A DNA stretch of 64,000 nt from JAVBLY01 sp031553035 (GTDB lineage: Bacteria; Bacillota; Clostridia; Peptostreptococcales; Anaerovoracaceae), in contig JAVBLY010000006.1 of the NCBI GenBank assembly GCA_031553035.1, positions 491,061 to 555,060 of the forward strand, read 5' to 3'. The notes under the pieces were generated by a model. That model saw only the letters and a program-made list of their open reading frames with translations, did no database searches and had not been told where the DNA came from. Shown here piece by piece: positions 51,596 through 60,715 of this stretch; position 1 is the first letter of the stretch; each line of letters starts with the position of its first letter. The position numbers were made by a program, and so were the translations under genes.

Positions 51596-54280
51596 ATGAC
51601 GTCATTATACTCGGCATATGACAAGCTGGGACTACCGGTCTATGTGGTGGACCTTGATTCTTTCGAGATCATCTATGTCAACGAAAAATGTATTGATCTT
51701 CTGGGGGAGATCACCGGTCTTACATGCCACGAAGTCCTGAACGGAACTTCATATATCTGCAAGGGCTGCATCGAGAGAGACAAACTGGAACTGAATAATT
51801 CATGCAGTACGAAAGCCAGATACCTTGCAGGCGTTGACAAATATGTGGACACATATGAGAGCCTGATAAAATTGCCGGATGGCAGAAATGCCAGACTGTG
51901 CCTGATCTCGGACGTTACAGAGCAGGAACACCTTCGGATCGAGAATGCCGAAAGAGAAATTGCACGGGAGAAGATGCAGCATTTGATCGACATGCAGGGC
52001 AGTTTTATCAAATCTGCAAAGAGCATGATGGGAGCCGCCTCGTTTGACGGGAAGTTCATTTTCATAAACGACATAATGATCGAAGCTCTCGGTTATTCCA
52101 AAGATGAAGTTGAAGATATGGAGATCAGTGATTTTCACACACCTGAAGCAGCAAAAAACATCATGGAAAAATTTATCCCAGTGGCTTTGTCAAAAGGAGA
52201 ATATAAGGGCGAAAATGTTATAAAGCGTAAAGACGGTTCAACTTTTCCCATAAGACAGATGGTGTTCCCGGTAAAGAACGATGCCGGAGAAACCATTGCC
52301 ATGGCAACGATCATGGACGATATCACCGAAGAAAAAGAAATGGAACTTCAGAATCGCTATCAACTGGCTATAATGGAAAGTTCCCGAAATTACATAGGCG
52401 TCTCCGATCTTGATGGGAACACTATTTATCACAATCCGGGCGCATATAGAATGCGTGGTTTTGAATCTGATGACTCCATAGAATGGACAAGAGCCCAGCC
52501 TCATCCGGAATGGTATGCAAAGCTGGTCAAGGACGTAGGAATTCCCTCCGCCATGAAAGAAGGGCAGTGGCTTGGCAGAGGTGAGATAATCGACAGACAC
52601 GGCAGGCATATACCTGTAGATCAGTCAATTTTCCCTGTTTTCGATGATGATAAAAATATAATGGGAATTGCTACGATCATCCAGGATGTGTCGGAGAAAG
52701 TCGAGCATGAAAAGGAGATTGAAGCCGGACGCCGTATGCTGCGGGCTATCATAGACACAGCGCCCAGTGCTATTTTCTGGAAAGACAGGGACTCGAAATT
52801 TCTTGGTGCAAACAGGCAGTTTGCCAAGGAAGCCGGTTTTGATGATCCTGATGAACTGATCGGAATGTCGGACTATGATTTTTATCCAAAAGAAATTGCA
52901 GATATGTATGTCGCTGATGATAACAAGGCCTTCGAAACAGGAAAAGAGATGTTCCATTTTGAGGAACCATTTCAGGGAGCCGATGGGGTTACTCACTGGA
53001 TATCCACAAGTAAAGTGCTCATTCGGGATGAAGAAGGCAATCCGTATGCACTTCTCGGTCTTTATGATGATATAACAAAGCTAAAACAGAACGAAAAAAA
53101 GCTGGAAGAAGCAATCGAGATCGCTGAAGAAGCCAATCATGCCAAGAGCGAGTTTCTTTCACGTATGAGCCATGAGATCAGGACTCCTATGAATGCCATC
53201 ATCGGTATGACCAAAATCGGACATGATGCGAGTGACCCGGAAAAAATGAAGTATTGTCTGGAGAAAATCGACACGGCCTCAAAGCATCTTTTAAGTTTGA
53301 TCAACGATATTCTCGATATGTCCAAGATCGAGGCCAATAAAAAAGAACTGTTCGAAGACGATTTTGATTTTGAACGTATGCTGGAAAATGCCAGAAGTGT
53401 CATTAATGTGAAAGCGGAGGAAAAAAACCAGAAGCTCACTTTTAATATAAAAGAAGACGTGCCTTCAATGATCAAGGCCGATGAGATGCGAATAGCCCAA
53501 GTCATCACAAATCTTCTTTCAAATGCCGTCAAATTCACTCCGGACGGAGGAAATATCGATGTTGAGGTCATAAACGACGGAGAAACAGCTGACGGGAGAA
53601 TCAAATTGTCGGTCAGCGTTACAGATGACGGGATCGGTCTGACTGAAAATCAGATATCCAAACTTTTCAAATCATTTGAACAGGCAGATGTGGAGACTTC
53701 GAGAACGTACGGAGGAACCGGTCTTGGACTGGCTATAAGTAAGAGGTTTGTGGAGATGATGGACGGAGATGTAAGTGTCACCAGCAAAAAGGGCGAAGGC
53801 AGTACATTTTTATTTACTATACCTGTAAAAAAGAGTCTCCTCACTAAAGAAAATGTCAATGAAATGCTGTCAAATACATCCTCAGATCATAAAGGGATTT
53901 TTTCCGGTGTGAATATCATGCTCGCTGAAGACATAGATATCAATCAGGAGATCGTTATTGCTTTGCTTGAAGAAACAGAAATAAATATTGATTGCGTTTC
54001 GAACGGAGAAGAAGCGGTTCGCTTGTTTTCTGAAAATCAGAACAAATACGACTTGATCATCATGGATGTCCAAATGCCCGTGATGAACGGTCTTGAAGCC
54101 ACAAAGAAGATCAAAGATCTGGGGACTGATGCCTCTGACAAGATCCCGATTATTGCGATGACAGCCAACGCGTTTTCTGAAGATGTGAATACCTGTATAG
54201 AAGTGGGTATGGTAGATCATATTGGCAAGCCGATAGATATAGATCTTTTGATTGGCACTCTAAAGAAGTTCATAAAATAA
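51596..54280 (+). CDS. Multi-PAS hybrid histidine kinase with receiver
   Basis: An 894-residue soluble kinase. A first PAS with the cysteine pattern C44-x10-C55-x2-C58 is followed by about three PAS/PAC units (to about residue 500), HisKA with SRMSHEIRTPMNAIIGM, HATPase with NLLSNAVKFTPDGG and GGTGLGLAISKR, and a C-terminal receiver with LIIMDVQMPVMNGLEA. No membrane segment. ATG 51596 has GGAGGG upstream; the earlier ATG has none. No Hpt or partner gene is adjacent; the EET locus begins 269 bp downstream. Confidence 0.9.
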   Translation: MTSLYSAYDKLGLPVYVVDLDSFEIIYVNEKCIDLLGEITGLTCHEVLNGTSYICKGCIERDKLELNNSCSTKARYLAGVDKYVDTYESLIKLPDGRNARLCLISDVTEQEHLRIENAEREIAREKMQHLIDMQGSFIKSAKSMMGAASFDGKFIFINDIMIEALGYSKDEVEDMEISDFHTPEAAKNIMEKFIPVALSKGEYKGENVIKRKDGSTFPIRQMVFPVKNDAGETIAMATIMDDITEEKEMELQNRYQLAIMESSRNYIGVSDLDGNTIYHNPGAYRMRGFESDDSIEWTRAQPHPEWYAKLVKDVGIPSAMKEGQWLGRGEIIDRHGRHIPVDQSIFPVFDDDKNIMGIATIIQDVSEKVEHEKEIEAGRRMLRAIIDTAPSAIFWKDRDSKFLGANRQFAKEAGFDDPDELIGMSDYDFYPKEIADMYVADDNKAFETGKEMFHFEEPFQGADGVTHWISTSKVLIRDEEGNPYALLGLYDDITKLKQNEKKLEEAIEIAEEANHAKSEFLSRMSHEIRTPMNAIIGMTKIGHDASDPEKMKYCLEKIDTASKHLLSLINDILDMSKIEANKKELFEDDFDFERMLENARSVINVKAEEKNQKLTFNIKEDVPSMIKADEMRIAQVITNLLSNAVKFTPDGGNIDVEVINDGETADGRIKLSVSVTDDGIGLTENQISKLFKSFEQADVETSRTYGGTGLGLAISKRFVEMMDGDVSVTSKKGEGSTFLFTIPVKKSLLTKENVNEMLSNTSSDHKGIFSGVNIMLAEDIDINQEIVIALLEETEINIDCVSNGEEAVRLFSENQNKYDLIIMDVQMPVMNGLEATKKIKDLGTDASDKIPIIAMTANAFSEDVNTCIEVGMVDHIGKPIDIDLLIGTLKKFIK

Positions 54281-54306
54281 ATCAGAGCTGGAAGACATTT
54301 TATAAT

Positions 54307-54330
54307 TATTCTATTAGTGTAGAATATATC
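54307..54330 (+). terminator. Hairpin after the hybrid kinase
   Basis: TATTCTA and TAGAATA (54307-54313, 54320-54326) with loop TTAGTG, then TATCTTTTATT. AT-rich but correctly placed 27 bp after the stop. Confidence 0.55.
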
Positions 54331-54492
54331 TTTTATTGTGCATTAATGTTTTTGCTATTCGCTTAATAAACAATAATATTAACAAAAGAAACCTGTTGCC
54401 AAAATAATACTTATGCTATACAATTTACTACAAATAGTGCTAAATTGTTTTAGTATTTAGTACATAAGCTTACATTGTGTTAATTTAATATG

Positions 54493-54523
54493 TTGTTTTT
54501 CACTTAAAAAGCTAATATATAAT
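54493..54523 (+). promoter_or_regulatory. Possible promoter of the EET operon
   Basis: TTGTTT (54493-54498) and a perfect TATAAT (54518-54523) are separated by 19 bp, slightly long. The ATG of ndh2 with GGGGAGG follows 27 bp later. Confidence 0.4.
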
Positions 54524-54549
54524 CCATATGTTTTATTGGGGAGGTCATT

Positions 54550-56556
54550 ATGGATAAAAAAATTGTAATTGTCGGGGCCGGGTACGCCGGTATTTTAGTC
54601 GCTAAAAAACTTGCAAAAAGATTTAAAAGGGATGGGGGGGTATCCGTTACCATTATTGATAAAAACCCTTTTCATACCATGCTTACCGAGCTGCATGAGG
54701 TAGTTGCCGGTCGTGTGGATGAAGACAGTATCAAGATCAATCTAAAAAGAGTGTTCGCCGGCAGACGCGTGGATGTCATACAAGATCTGATAGACGATTT
54801 TGATTTTGAAGCTCATAAAATAATAGGAAAAAAAGACACATATGATTATGATTATCTCGTACTTGCAGCAGGATCTCAGCCGACGTTCTTCGGTGTCAGC
54901 GGAGCTGAGAAAAATGCACGCAAGATGTGGTCCTATCAGAATGCTGTCGATCTTAGGGATCATGTAATCAATTGCTTCAGAAAAGCGGCGGTCATCACCG
55001 ATGAAGATGAGAAGAAAAAGCTTCTTACATTTTATGTAGTAGGAGCCGGATTTACCGGTGTTGAAATGGCCGGTGAACTGGCCGAATATATCCCTGTTCT
55101 CTGTGAGAAATATGAAGTGGACAAAGACCTTGTCTCCGTGTGTGATGTAGATATCCTAAAGCGTACGGTTCCCAATCTGCCTGAAAAACTTTCAAGGAAG
55201 GTGGAAAAGCGCCTTGCCAAAATGAATGTCGATGTAATGCTTGACACTCATGTTACGGCAGTCGGGGAAGATTTTATCGAGACCATGAAGGACGATGTGA
55301 CCGTGCGAACTCCTACAAACACAGTAATATGGGCAGCAGGAGTGGAGAGCTGCGATCTCACGTCACAGGCGGCTTGTGAACTGGAATCTGCCGGACGAGG
55401 CAGGATCAAGGTGGATGCTTATCTGCGTACCGAAGACAAAAAAGATGTCTATGTCATCGGTGACAATATGTTCTATATACCTGAAGGGCAGACTCTGCCC
55501 ACATCCCAGACAGTTGAAAACTGTGAACACAGCGCCAAGGTAGCTACAAAGAATATTGAGATCGCAATCAGAGGCACAGGAGAAATGGAAGCCTACAAGC
55601 CGAATTATCACGGAATGATGGTTTGTATCGGCGGACGTTACGGTGTTGCATACGCAGGGCTTTCGAATCATATGATAAGCTGGGCGTCCTTCTTCGCCAT
55701 GTTCATAAAGCATATTATCAATATCTTCTACTTTATACAGGTTCTGGGCTACAACAAAATCATCAGTTATATGAAACATGAATTCTTTACGATAAGAAAC
55801 CACAGGAGCTTTGTGGGGGGACATTTTTCAAATGTGACACCCAGCTTTCTTTTGGTGCCGCTTCGTATCTGGCTGGGTGCAGTCTGGGTATTTGAAGGAA
55901 TAATGAAGATTGTGGAAGGATGGATGGAAGAACCTATGCTGACAGAATTCTTCGGTGGTGCAGATGCCTGGTTCAACAGCATCCTGAATCCGGCAGCGGC
56001 AGACGGAAGCAGCGGAGCAACCGGAGCTGCAGCAGAAGCTGCTACGGATGCGGTATCAGCAGCTACCGGGGCAGGTGCAGGCGGCGGAGAAGTTGTAGCA
56101 TCAGTGGGAACATCGATTTTCAACTTTGATTTTCTGGGACTTTTCAGTGCGGCACTTGTCAGCGGCAAAGATCTTGCCGAATCAAGCCTGAACGACCTGG
56201 CATTTAAACTTGACGTGCCTCTAATGGACTGGTTCATGGAAAAAACCATTCTTGCAAATGACTCTTTCCAGGTCTTCATGCAGATAGTCATCGTAATAGT
56301 GGAGATACTCATAGGACTTGCACTTGTCGGCGGACTCTTTACATCACCTGCAGCTTTAGTATCGCTGGTTCTGCAGTTCATGTTCCTGTGCACGACAGGT
56401 CTTTATCTTGGCACGTTCTGGATGGTCTTTGCCGGCATTGCCATGCTCATCGGTGCAGGACGGACCTTCGGGCTGGATTATTACTTCATGCCGCTTCTAA
56501 AGAAAAAATGGAAGAAGATCGGCATAATAAGAAAGTCGTATTTGTACAATGATTAG
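54550..56556 (+). CDS. ndh2: Type II NADH dehydrogenase fused to a DoxX-like membrane part (EET)
   Basis: A 668-residue fusion. The first 400 residues are NDH-2: FAD site IVGAGYAGI, NAD site VVGAGFTGVEMAGEL and YVIGDN at the end. After helices near 380-410 follow helices at about 435-455, an Ala/Gly-rich linker of about 40 residues (485-520) and C-terminal helices (about 575-650) of DoxX type. It should oxidise NADH and reduce a quinone for flavin-based extracellular electron transfer. GGGGAGG precedes the ATG. Overlaps dmkB by 8 nt. Confidence 0.9.
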   Translation: MDKKIVIVGAGYAGILVAKKLAKRFKRDGGVSVTIIDKNPFHTMLTELHEVVAGRVDEDSIKINLKRVFAGRRVDVIQDLIDDFDFEAHKIIGKKDTYDYDYLVLAAGSQPTFFGVSGAEKNARKMWSYQNAVDLRDHVINCFRKAAVITDEDEKKKLLTFYVVGAGFTGVEMAGELAEYIPVLCEKYEVDKDLVSVCDVDILKRTVPNLPEKLSRKVEKRLAKMNVDVMLDTHVTAVGEDFIETMKDDVTVRTPTNTVIWAAGVESCDLTSQAACELESAGRGRIKVDAYLRTEDKKDVYVIGDNMFYIPEGQTLPTSQTVENCEHSAKVATKNIEIAIRGTGEMEAYKPNYHGMMVCIGGRYGVAYAGLSNHMISWASFFAMFIKHIINIFYFIQVLGYNKIISYMKHEFFTIRNHRSFVGGHFSNVTPSFLLVPLRIWLGAVWVFEGIMKIVEGWMEEPMLTEFFGGADAWFNSILNPAAADGSSGATGAAAEAATDAVSAATGAGAGGGEVVASVGTSIFNFDFLGLFSAALVSGKDLAESSLNDLAFKLDVPLMDWFMEKTILANDSFQVFMQIVIVIVEILIGLALVGGLFTSPAALVSLVLQFMFLCTTGLYLGTFWMVFAGIAMLIGAGRTFGLDYYFMPLLKKKWKKIGIIRKSYLYND

Positions 56557-57526
56557 CTATGATACCGCATTTAATAATGTGCAGGATGAAATACAAAAAG
56601 CATTGTCATCTCCTCCTCCTCTGATCCGGCAGTTCACGGAATACCTCAGCCGGTCCAGGGGGAAGTATATCCGGACTCAGGCACTTTTGACCTGTGCAAT
56701 GGACAGAGACGGAAATATACATCCGGATGGTGTAAAATTTGCGGCTGCCATAGAGATATTGCATTTGGCGACACTGGTTCATGATGATGTCATCGACGAT
56801 GCAGATCTGCGCAGAGGAATTCCCACGTTTCAGAAAAAGTTTGGCAAAAAGACTGCAGTAATATGCGGTGATTATTTGCTATGTGTAGCTCTGACGACAG
56901 CTGCTTCCGCGGCAAACATAAGAGAATATACGGAATTGGAACTGCCTGATTATGTCAGTAAGATCTGCACAGGTGAGCTCAATCAACATCTGAACAGTTT
57001 CAACTTCAAACTGACCGTCAGAGAATATCTCAGAATAATTTCGGGAAAGACGGCGGCGCTTTTCGAAGCTTCATATTACGGAGGTGTGATCCTCTCAGAA
57101 GAGGATAAGGATAAATCAAGCGAATTTCAGAAGCTTGGTCGTTACACCGGCATGATTTTTCAGCTGATGGATGATTGCGCCGATTTTGAAGAAGATATGG
57201 ATGCGGAGAAAAAACCTGTCCAGTCGGATTTTGAGCAGGGGGTAATCACTCTTCCACTTGTTATCGCACTTAGAGACCCGTTTCTAAAAAATAGGGCGGA
57301 AAATCAGGATATCACCAGGGCGGAAATCAATGAAGCAGTGAAAAAATCAGGCGGTATATCATTTACCAAAATGCTGGCCGGCAGATATTATGACAAATCG
57401 GTCCACATAATAAATGAACTGGATATTGGCAAAGAAAAGCGGCAAAAGCTGTTCATGATCCTAAACAAATCCATCCGGTTTAATCAGGGAGAACTTAATA
57501 ACTATCATGCTAAAGAAAATATTTGA
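56549..57526 (+). CDS. dmkB: Polyprenyl diphosphate synthase (EET locus)
   Basis: A 325-residue trans-isoprenyl synthase. First aspartate motif LVHDDVIDDADLRRG (D79-D84 region), second QLMDDCADFEED, with GKTAALFEASYYGG between. It makes the side chain for demethylmenaquinone. Start overlaps the ndh2 end; stop overlaps dmkA by 20 nt. Only a weak ribosome site, consistent with coupling. Confidence 0.88.
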   Translation: MISYDTAFNNVQDEIQKALSSPPPLIRQFTEYLSRSRGKYIRTQALLTCAMDRDGNIHPDGVKFAAAIEILHLATLVHDDVIDDADLRRGIPTFQKKFGKKTAVICGDYLLCVALTTAASAANIREYTELELPDYVSKICTGELNQHLNSFNFKLTVREYLRIISGKTAALFEASYYGGVILSEEDKDKSSEFQKLGRYTGMIFQLMDDCADFEEDMDAEKKPVQSDFEQGVITLPLVIALRDPFLKNRAENQDITRAEINEAVKKSGGISFTKMLAGRYYDKSVHIINELDIGKEKRQKLFMILNKSIRFNQGELNNYHAKENI

Positions 57527-58412
57527 CTTTGTGGAGATCCGCACAAAGATCACCACGACAGGTTCTTTCTTACTGGCATTGGCGTATCTTTTTTATATAA
57601 GGCAGCCTGTTGACTGGATACTTACATCTCTGTTTTTTGTGTCGATGATGACCATGGATCTTGGGACCACCGCCATCAATAACTATATCGACACTAAGAG
57701 AGGCGGTCAGGAACTTCCTTTCAGCAGAAAAGCGGGATTAGGGATAATTTTTGCTTTGCTGATCATCAGTGCAGCCTGCGGAATATATCTGGTTTATCTT
57801 ACGGATATTGTAGTACTGCTTTTGGGGGGGCTTTGCTTTATCTGCGGTGTCCTGTACACCTGGGGACCTGTTCCCATATCGAGGACTCCGCTTGGAGAAC
57901 TTTTTTCAGGAGTTCTCCAGGGATTTGCTGGACCGTTCATATTGCTTTATATCAATATGCCGCCGGGAACATATGTAAGTCTGGATATAGATTTGAGCAA
58001 CATAGATCTTTCAATTATGATCGTACCGCTGATCACAGTCATCTTGCTTACGATTCCGACAATATGTACGATTGCTGACGTCATGCTTGCAAATAATATC
58101 TGCGATCTGGACCGGGACATCAAGGTGGAACGGCATACGCTGCCATACTATCTAAAGACCAAATCATTGTATCTTTTCGCAGGTCTATATTACTGTTCAT
58201 ATATAGCGAACATCCTGATGGTCGCATTTGGGATGGCTCCTATGCTGCTGCTGGTTTCACTTATCACCGTCATTCCGGTCCAGCGAAACATCAATCGTTT
58301 TTTCAAAGTACAGGAAAAAGACAAGACTTTTTCCTATTCTATCGCAAATTATCTGCTCATCGTGGGCATAAATATATTACTGTTTTTCGCAGGAAGTTTG
58401 ATCGGAGCGTAA
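57507..58412 (+). CDS. dmkA: UbiA-family prenyltransferase (EET locus, MenA-like)
   Basis: A 301-residue membrane prenyltransferase with about eight helices. The first aspartate motif reads NNYIDTKRGGQE (N-x-x-D type), the second is NNICDLDRDIKVERHTLPYY. It should attach the polyprenyl chain to 1,4-dihydroxy-2-naphthoate for the quinone used by NDH-2. No other men genes are in the window, so the naphthoate comes from elsewhere or outside. Confidence 0.86.
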   Translation: MLKKIFDFVEIRTKITTTGSFLLALAYLFYIRQPVDWILTSLFFVSMMTMDLGTTAINNYIDTKRGGQELPFSRKAGLGIIFALLIISAACGIYLVYLTDIVVLLLGGLCFICGVLYTWGPVPISRTPLGELFSGVLQGFAGPFILLYINMPPGTYVSLDIDLSNIDLSIMIVPLITVILLTIPTICTIADVMLANNICDLDRDIKVERHTLPYYLKTKSLYLFAGLYYCSYIANILMVAFGMAPMLLLVSLITVIPVQRNINRFFKVQEKDKTFSYSIANYLLIVGINILLFFAGSLIGA

Positions 58413-58437
58413 TCAGGGATAGGGGCATAAGAATCAA

Positions 58438-58833
58438 ATGAAGTTTACAGGGAAAAAAGAAATATTTATTATCATAGGGATTCTTGCCGTCTGCGTCGCA
58501 GTTTACGGCGTGTACAGCTTTGGGTTTGCCAAGGATGACGGTATTAAGGCCGAAATATACTACTATTCCGATCTGGTAAAAACGGTGGATCTCAGCAATT
58601 CCGAAGAGAAGACCTTTACGATTCCTCAGGATGAACACGTGAAACTGAAGATTTCGAAGAACGGAAACATAGCCTTTGCCGAATCCGACTGTCCCGATAA
58701 AGTATGCGTGAATACAGGGAAGATCCACATACCGGGTCAATCGGCAGCATGTCTTCCAAACGGCATAATTATAAAATTAGTTTCGGATGATGACGGAACG
58801 GGAGACCCCCCTGATGCCGTTATTGGTAATTGA
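58438..58833 (+). CDS. eetA: NusG domain II-like protein, EetA
   Basis: A 131-residue protein with one N-terminal helix and a small extracellular domain of NusG-II type: DCPDKVCVNTGKIHIPGQ and ACLPNGIIIKLV. In Listeria EetA is needed for extracellular electron transfer, probably in flavin handling. Ribosome site weak (GGGGC). Its stop is followed within 20 nt by eetB. Confidence 0.85.
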   Translation: MKFTGKKEIFIIIGILAVCVAVYGVYSFGFAKDDGIKAEIYYYSDLVKTVDLSNSEEKTFTIPQDEHVKLKISKNGNIAFAESDCPDKVCVNTGKIHIPGQSAACLPNGIIIKLVSDDDGTGDPPDAVIGN

Positions 58834-58853
58834 TCATGGGAGAAGACCGAATT

Positions 58854-59399
58854 ATGGCGAGAAAAAATGCCACTGAAAATTCTCATGTTGAGAGACATAT
58901 AACAAAGACCAAAGAACTGGTTCTGACGGCGCTTCTTTTTGCGGTAGCCATCGTTCTTTCCATGATCGAAGCCCAGTTTCCTCCTATTCTGGTCGCTGTA
59001 CCGGGAGTCAGATTCGGACTTTCCAATATAGTAGTCATGTTCTGCCTTTTCTGTCTGAGCAAACGGCAGGCATTCACGCTGGCGGTCCTTAAATCCGTAT
59101 TTGTCTTTTTTATAAGAGGGACGATGGCCGGCGCATTAAGCCTAAGCGGAGGACTGGCCTCGCTGCTGGTCATGATCCTGATCATGTCGATCTTCAAAGA
59201 CAAAACATCTTATTTGGTTGTGAGCATATGCGGTGCCATTTCACATAATGTGGCTCAATTTCTGGTCATCAGCATATTGTTTACCAATATATTTTTCTGG
59301 GCGTATCTGCCCGTACTCGTTATTTCTGGTGTTATTGCAGGTACGGTTACATCGGTCTTGCTTAAGATCCTGTTGCCGCACCTTAATAAAATATTTTAA
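58854..59399 (+). CDS. eetB: Gx transporter-like membrane protein, EetB
   Basis: A 181-residue ECF-S-like protein with about five helices (VRFGLSNIVVMFCLF, GTMAGALSLSGGLASLL), also annotated as heptaprenyl diphosphate synthase component I/Gx transporter. In Listeria it works with EetA. Start ATG 58854 with GGGAGAAG 8 nt upstream; the earlier ATG at 58836 lacks a site and would only add MGEDRI. Confidence 0.83.
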   Translation: MARKNATENSHVERHITKTKELVLTALLFAVAIVLSMIEAQFPPILVAVPGVRFGLSNIVVMFCLFCLSKRQAFTLAVLKSVFVFFIRGTMAGALSLSGGLASLLVMILIMSIFKDKTSYLVVSICGAISHNVAQFLVISILFTNIFFWAYLPVLVISGVIAGTVTSVLLKILLPHLNKIF

Positions 59400-59416
59400 T
59401 TATTAGGAGGTAGATT

Positions 59417-60445
59417 ATGAAGAAATTATTAGTTATGTTTTTGTTGCTGACCTTGACTGCATTGGTTTTTGCCGGATGCGGAGGAAGTGATGATACGGGG
59501 GACGGAGACGCCACTGCAGATGGTATAAAAACCGGGTTGGGAGTAGTATCTTCGGTTGCCAAGAGCACTCCTGCAGATGGCGAAACTAACGGGGTCGCAG
59601 AAACCGATTCCATAGTCGCAGCAGTTATCGTTGACGGTGATAAGATCGTCAACTGCAAGATCGACGGCACACAGACAAAGATCGAGTTCGATTCAAGCGG
59701 TAAGCTGGTTACTCCTGTCGACTCTATTTTTAAGTCCAAACAGGATCTTGGTACCGATTACGGAATGAAAAGTGCTTCCGGCATAGGCAAAGAGTGGAAC
59801 GAGCAGGCCGATGCATTTGCCGATTACTGCAAAGGCAAGACAATAGAAGAAGTAAAAGGCATCGCGGTCAATGACGAAGGTATTGCCACAGATTCAGATC
59901 TGGCAAGCTCAGTTACGATCCACATTGGAGATTTCATCCTTGCCGTGGAAAAAGCTGCAACTACTGCTGACGTCACAGGTGCAGGAGCCGAAGATACACT
60001 TGGTCTGGGAGTGGAGACAAACATTTCTCACTCTACTGCTGCTACTGCTGACGAAGATGGTATAGCTCAGGCTTATACCAACTACGTCGCTACAAGCTTC
60101 GGTGATGGAGACAAGATTACAAGTACTGTCATCGACGGTTCACAGTCAGATGTAAACTACAACACAACAGGAAAGATCACCAGTGATCTTGAAGCTGAAC
60201 TTCAATCAAAACAGGAGCTTGGTGAAGACTACGGTCTTGCCAAAGCTTCCGGAATCGGCAAAGAGTGGTTCGAGCAGGCAGATGCATTCGCTGAATATGT
60301 TGTAGGCATGACCCCTGACGAAGTCAAGGGAATCAAGGTCAATGATGAAGGCGTAGCTGAAGATGCGGATCTTACAAGTTCCGTTACGATCAGTGTCTCC
60401 GAATACATCAGTATGATCGAAAAAGCTGCAGGTAATGCCAGCTAA
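59417..60445 (+). CDS. pplA: Tandem FMN-binding lipoprotein, PplA-like
   Basis: A 342-residue exported lipoprotein (lipobox with C21 in ALVFAGCGG). Two homologous FMN_bind-like halves of about 150 residues each end in DLASSVT (T167) and DLTSSVT (T324), the expected sites for covalent FMN by ApbE. Both halves carry SGIGKEW. It is the extracellular electron carrier of the EET pathway. AGGAGG precedes the ATG; a terminator follows, but apbE stands 270 bp on. Confidence 0.92.
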   Translation: MKKLLVMFLLLTLTALVFAGCGGSDDTGDGDATADGIKTGLGVVSSVAKSTPADGETNGVAETDSIVAAVIVDGDKIVNCKIDGTQTKIEFDSSGKLVTPVDSIFKSKQDLGTDYGMKSASGIGKEWNEQADAFADYCKGKTIEEVKGIAVNDEGIATDSDLASSVTIHIGDFILAVEKAATTADVTGAGAEDTLGLGVETNISHSTAATADEDGIAQAYTNYVATSFGDGDKITSTVIDGSQSDVNYNTTGKITSDLEAELQSKQELGEDYGLAKASGIGKEWFEQADAFAEYVVGMTPDEVKGIKVNDEGVAEDADLTSSVTISVSEYISMIEKAAGNAS

Positions 60446-60456
60446 TTTAAGATGTT

Positions 60457-60495
60457 AGAATGGGTGGCTTTTGCTGCCCATTCTTGCCTTTTTTG
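60457..60495 (+). terminator. Terminator after pplA
   Basis: AGAATGGG (60457-60464) and CCCATTCT (60477-60484) pair around TGGCTTTTGCTG, then TGCCTTTTTTG. Confidence 0.8.
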
Positions 60496-60509
60496 AAAAT
60501 GGATCTAAG

Positions 60510-60620
60510 CATTCCGATTCCACAATGGCTCTGGACATTCCGATTACATAGTGGCTCGGAGCTGCGATTTAGCGGTGGAATCATGCAGATAAACGGTGGT
60601 GCAGATTTAAACGCAAGATT
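60510..60620. repeat. Short tandem repeats, possible insertion-sequence end remnant
   Basis: Two 22-bp direct repeats (CATTCCGATTCCACAATGGCTC at 60510-60531, 19 of 22 at 60536-60557) 26 bp apart are followed by GCGGTGGAATCATGCAG and CGGTGGTGCAG. Repeated termini of this kind are typical of IS21-family elements. No transposase is present, so it is a remnant at most. Confidence 0.3.
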
Positions 60621-60715
60621 TTGTGCCATAAATCAACCAAAAAATTTGTAGATAACCTGTTGCGGATGCAAGGTAAGGTCACGGACGAAAAGTAAGGACC
60701 AAAGGAAAACACTGA

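Noticed and set aside
55767..56393. Long minus-strand frame inside ndh2
   Set aside because: Antisense of the Ala/Gly-rich and hydrophobic parts; no start signal.
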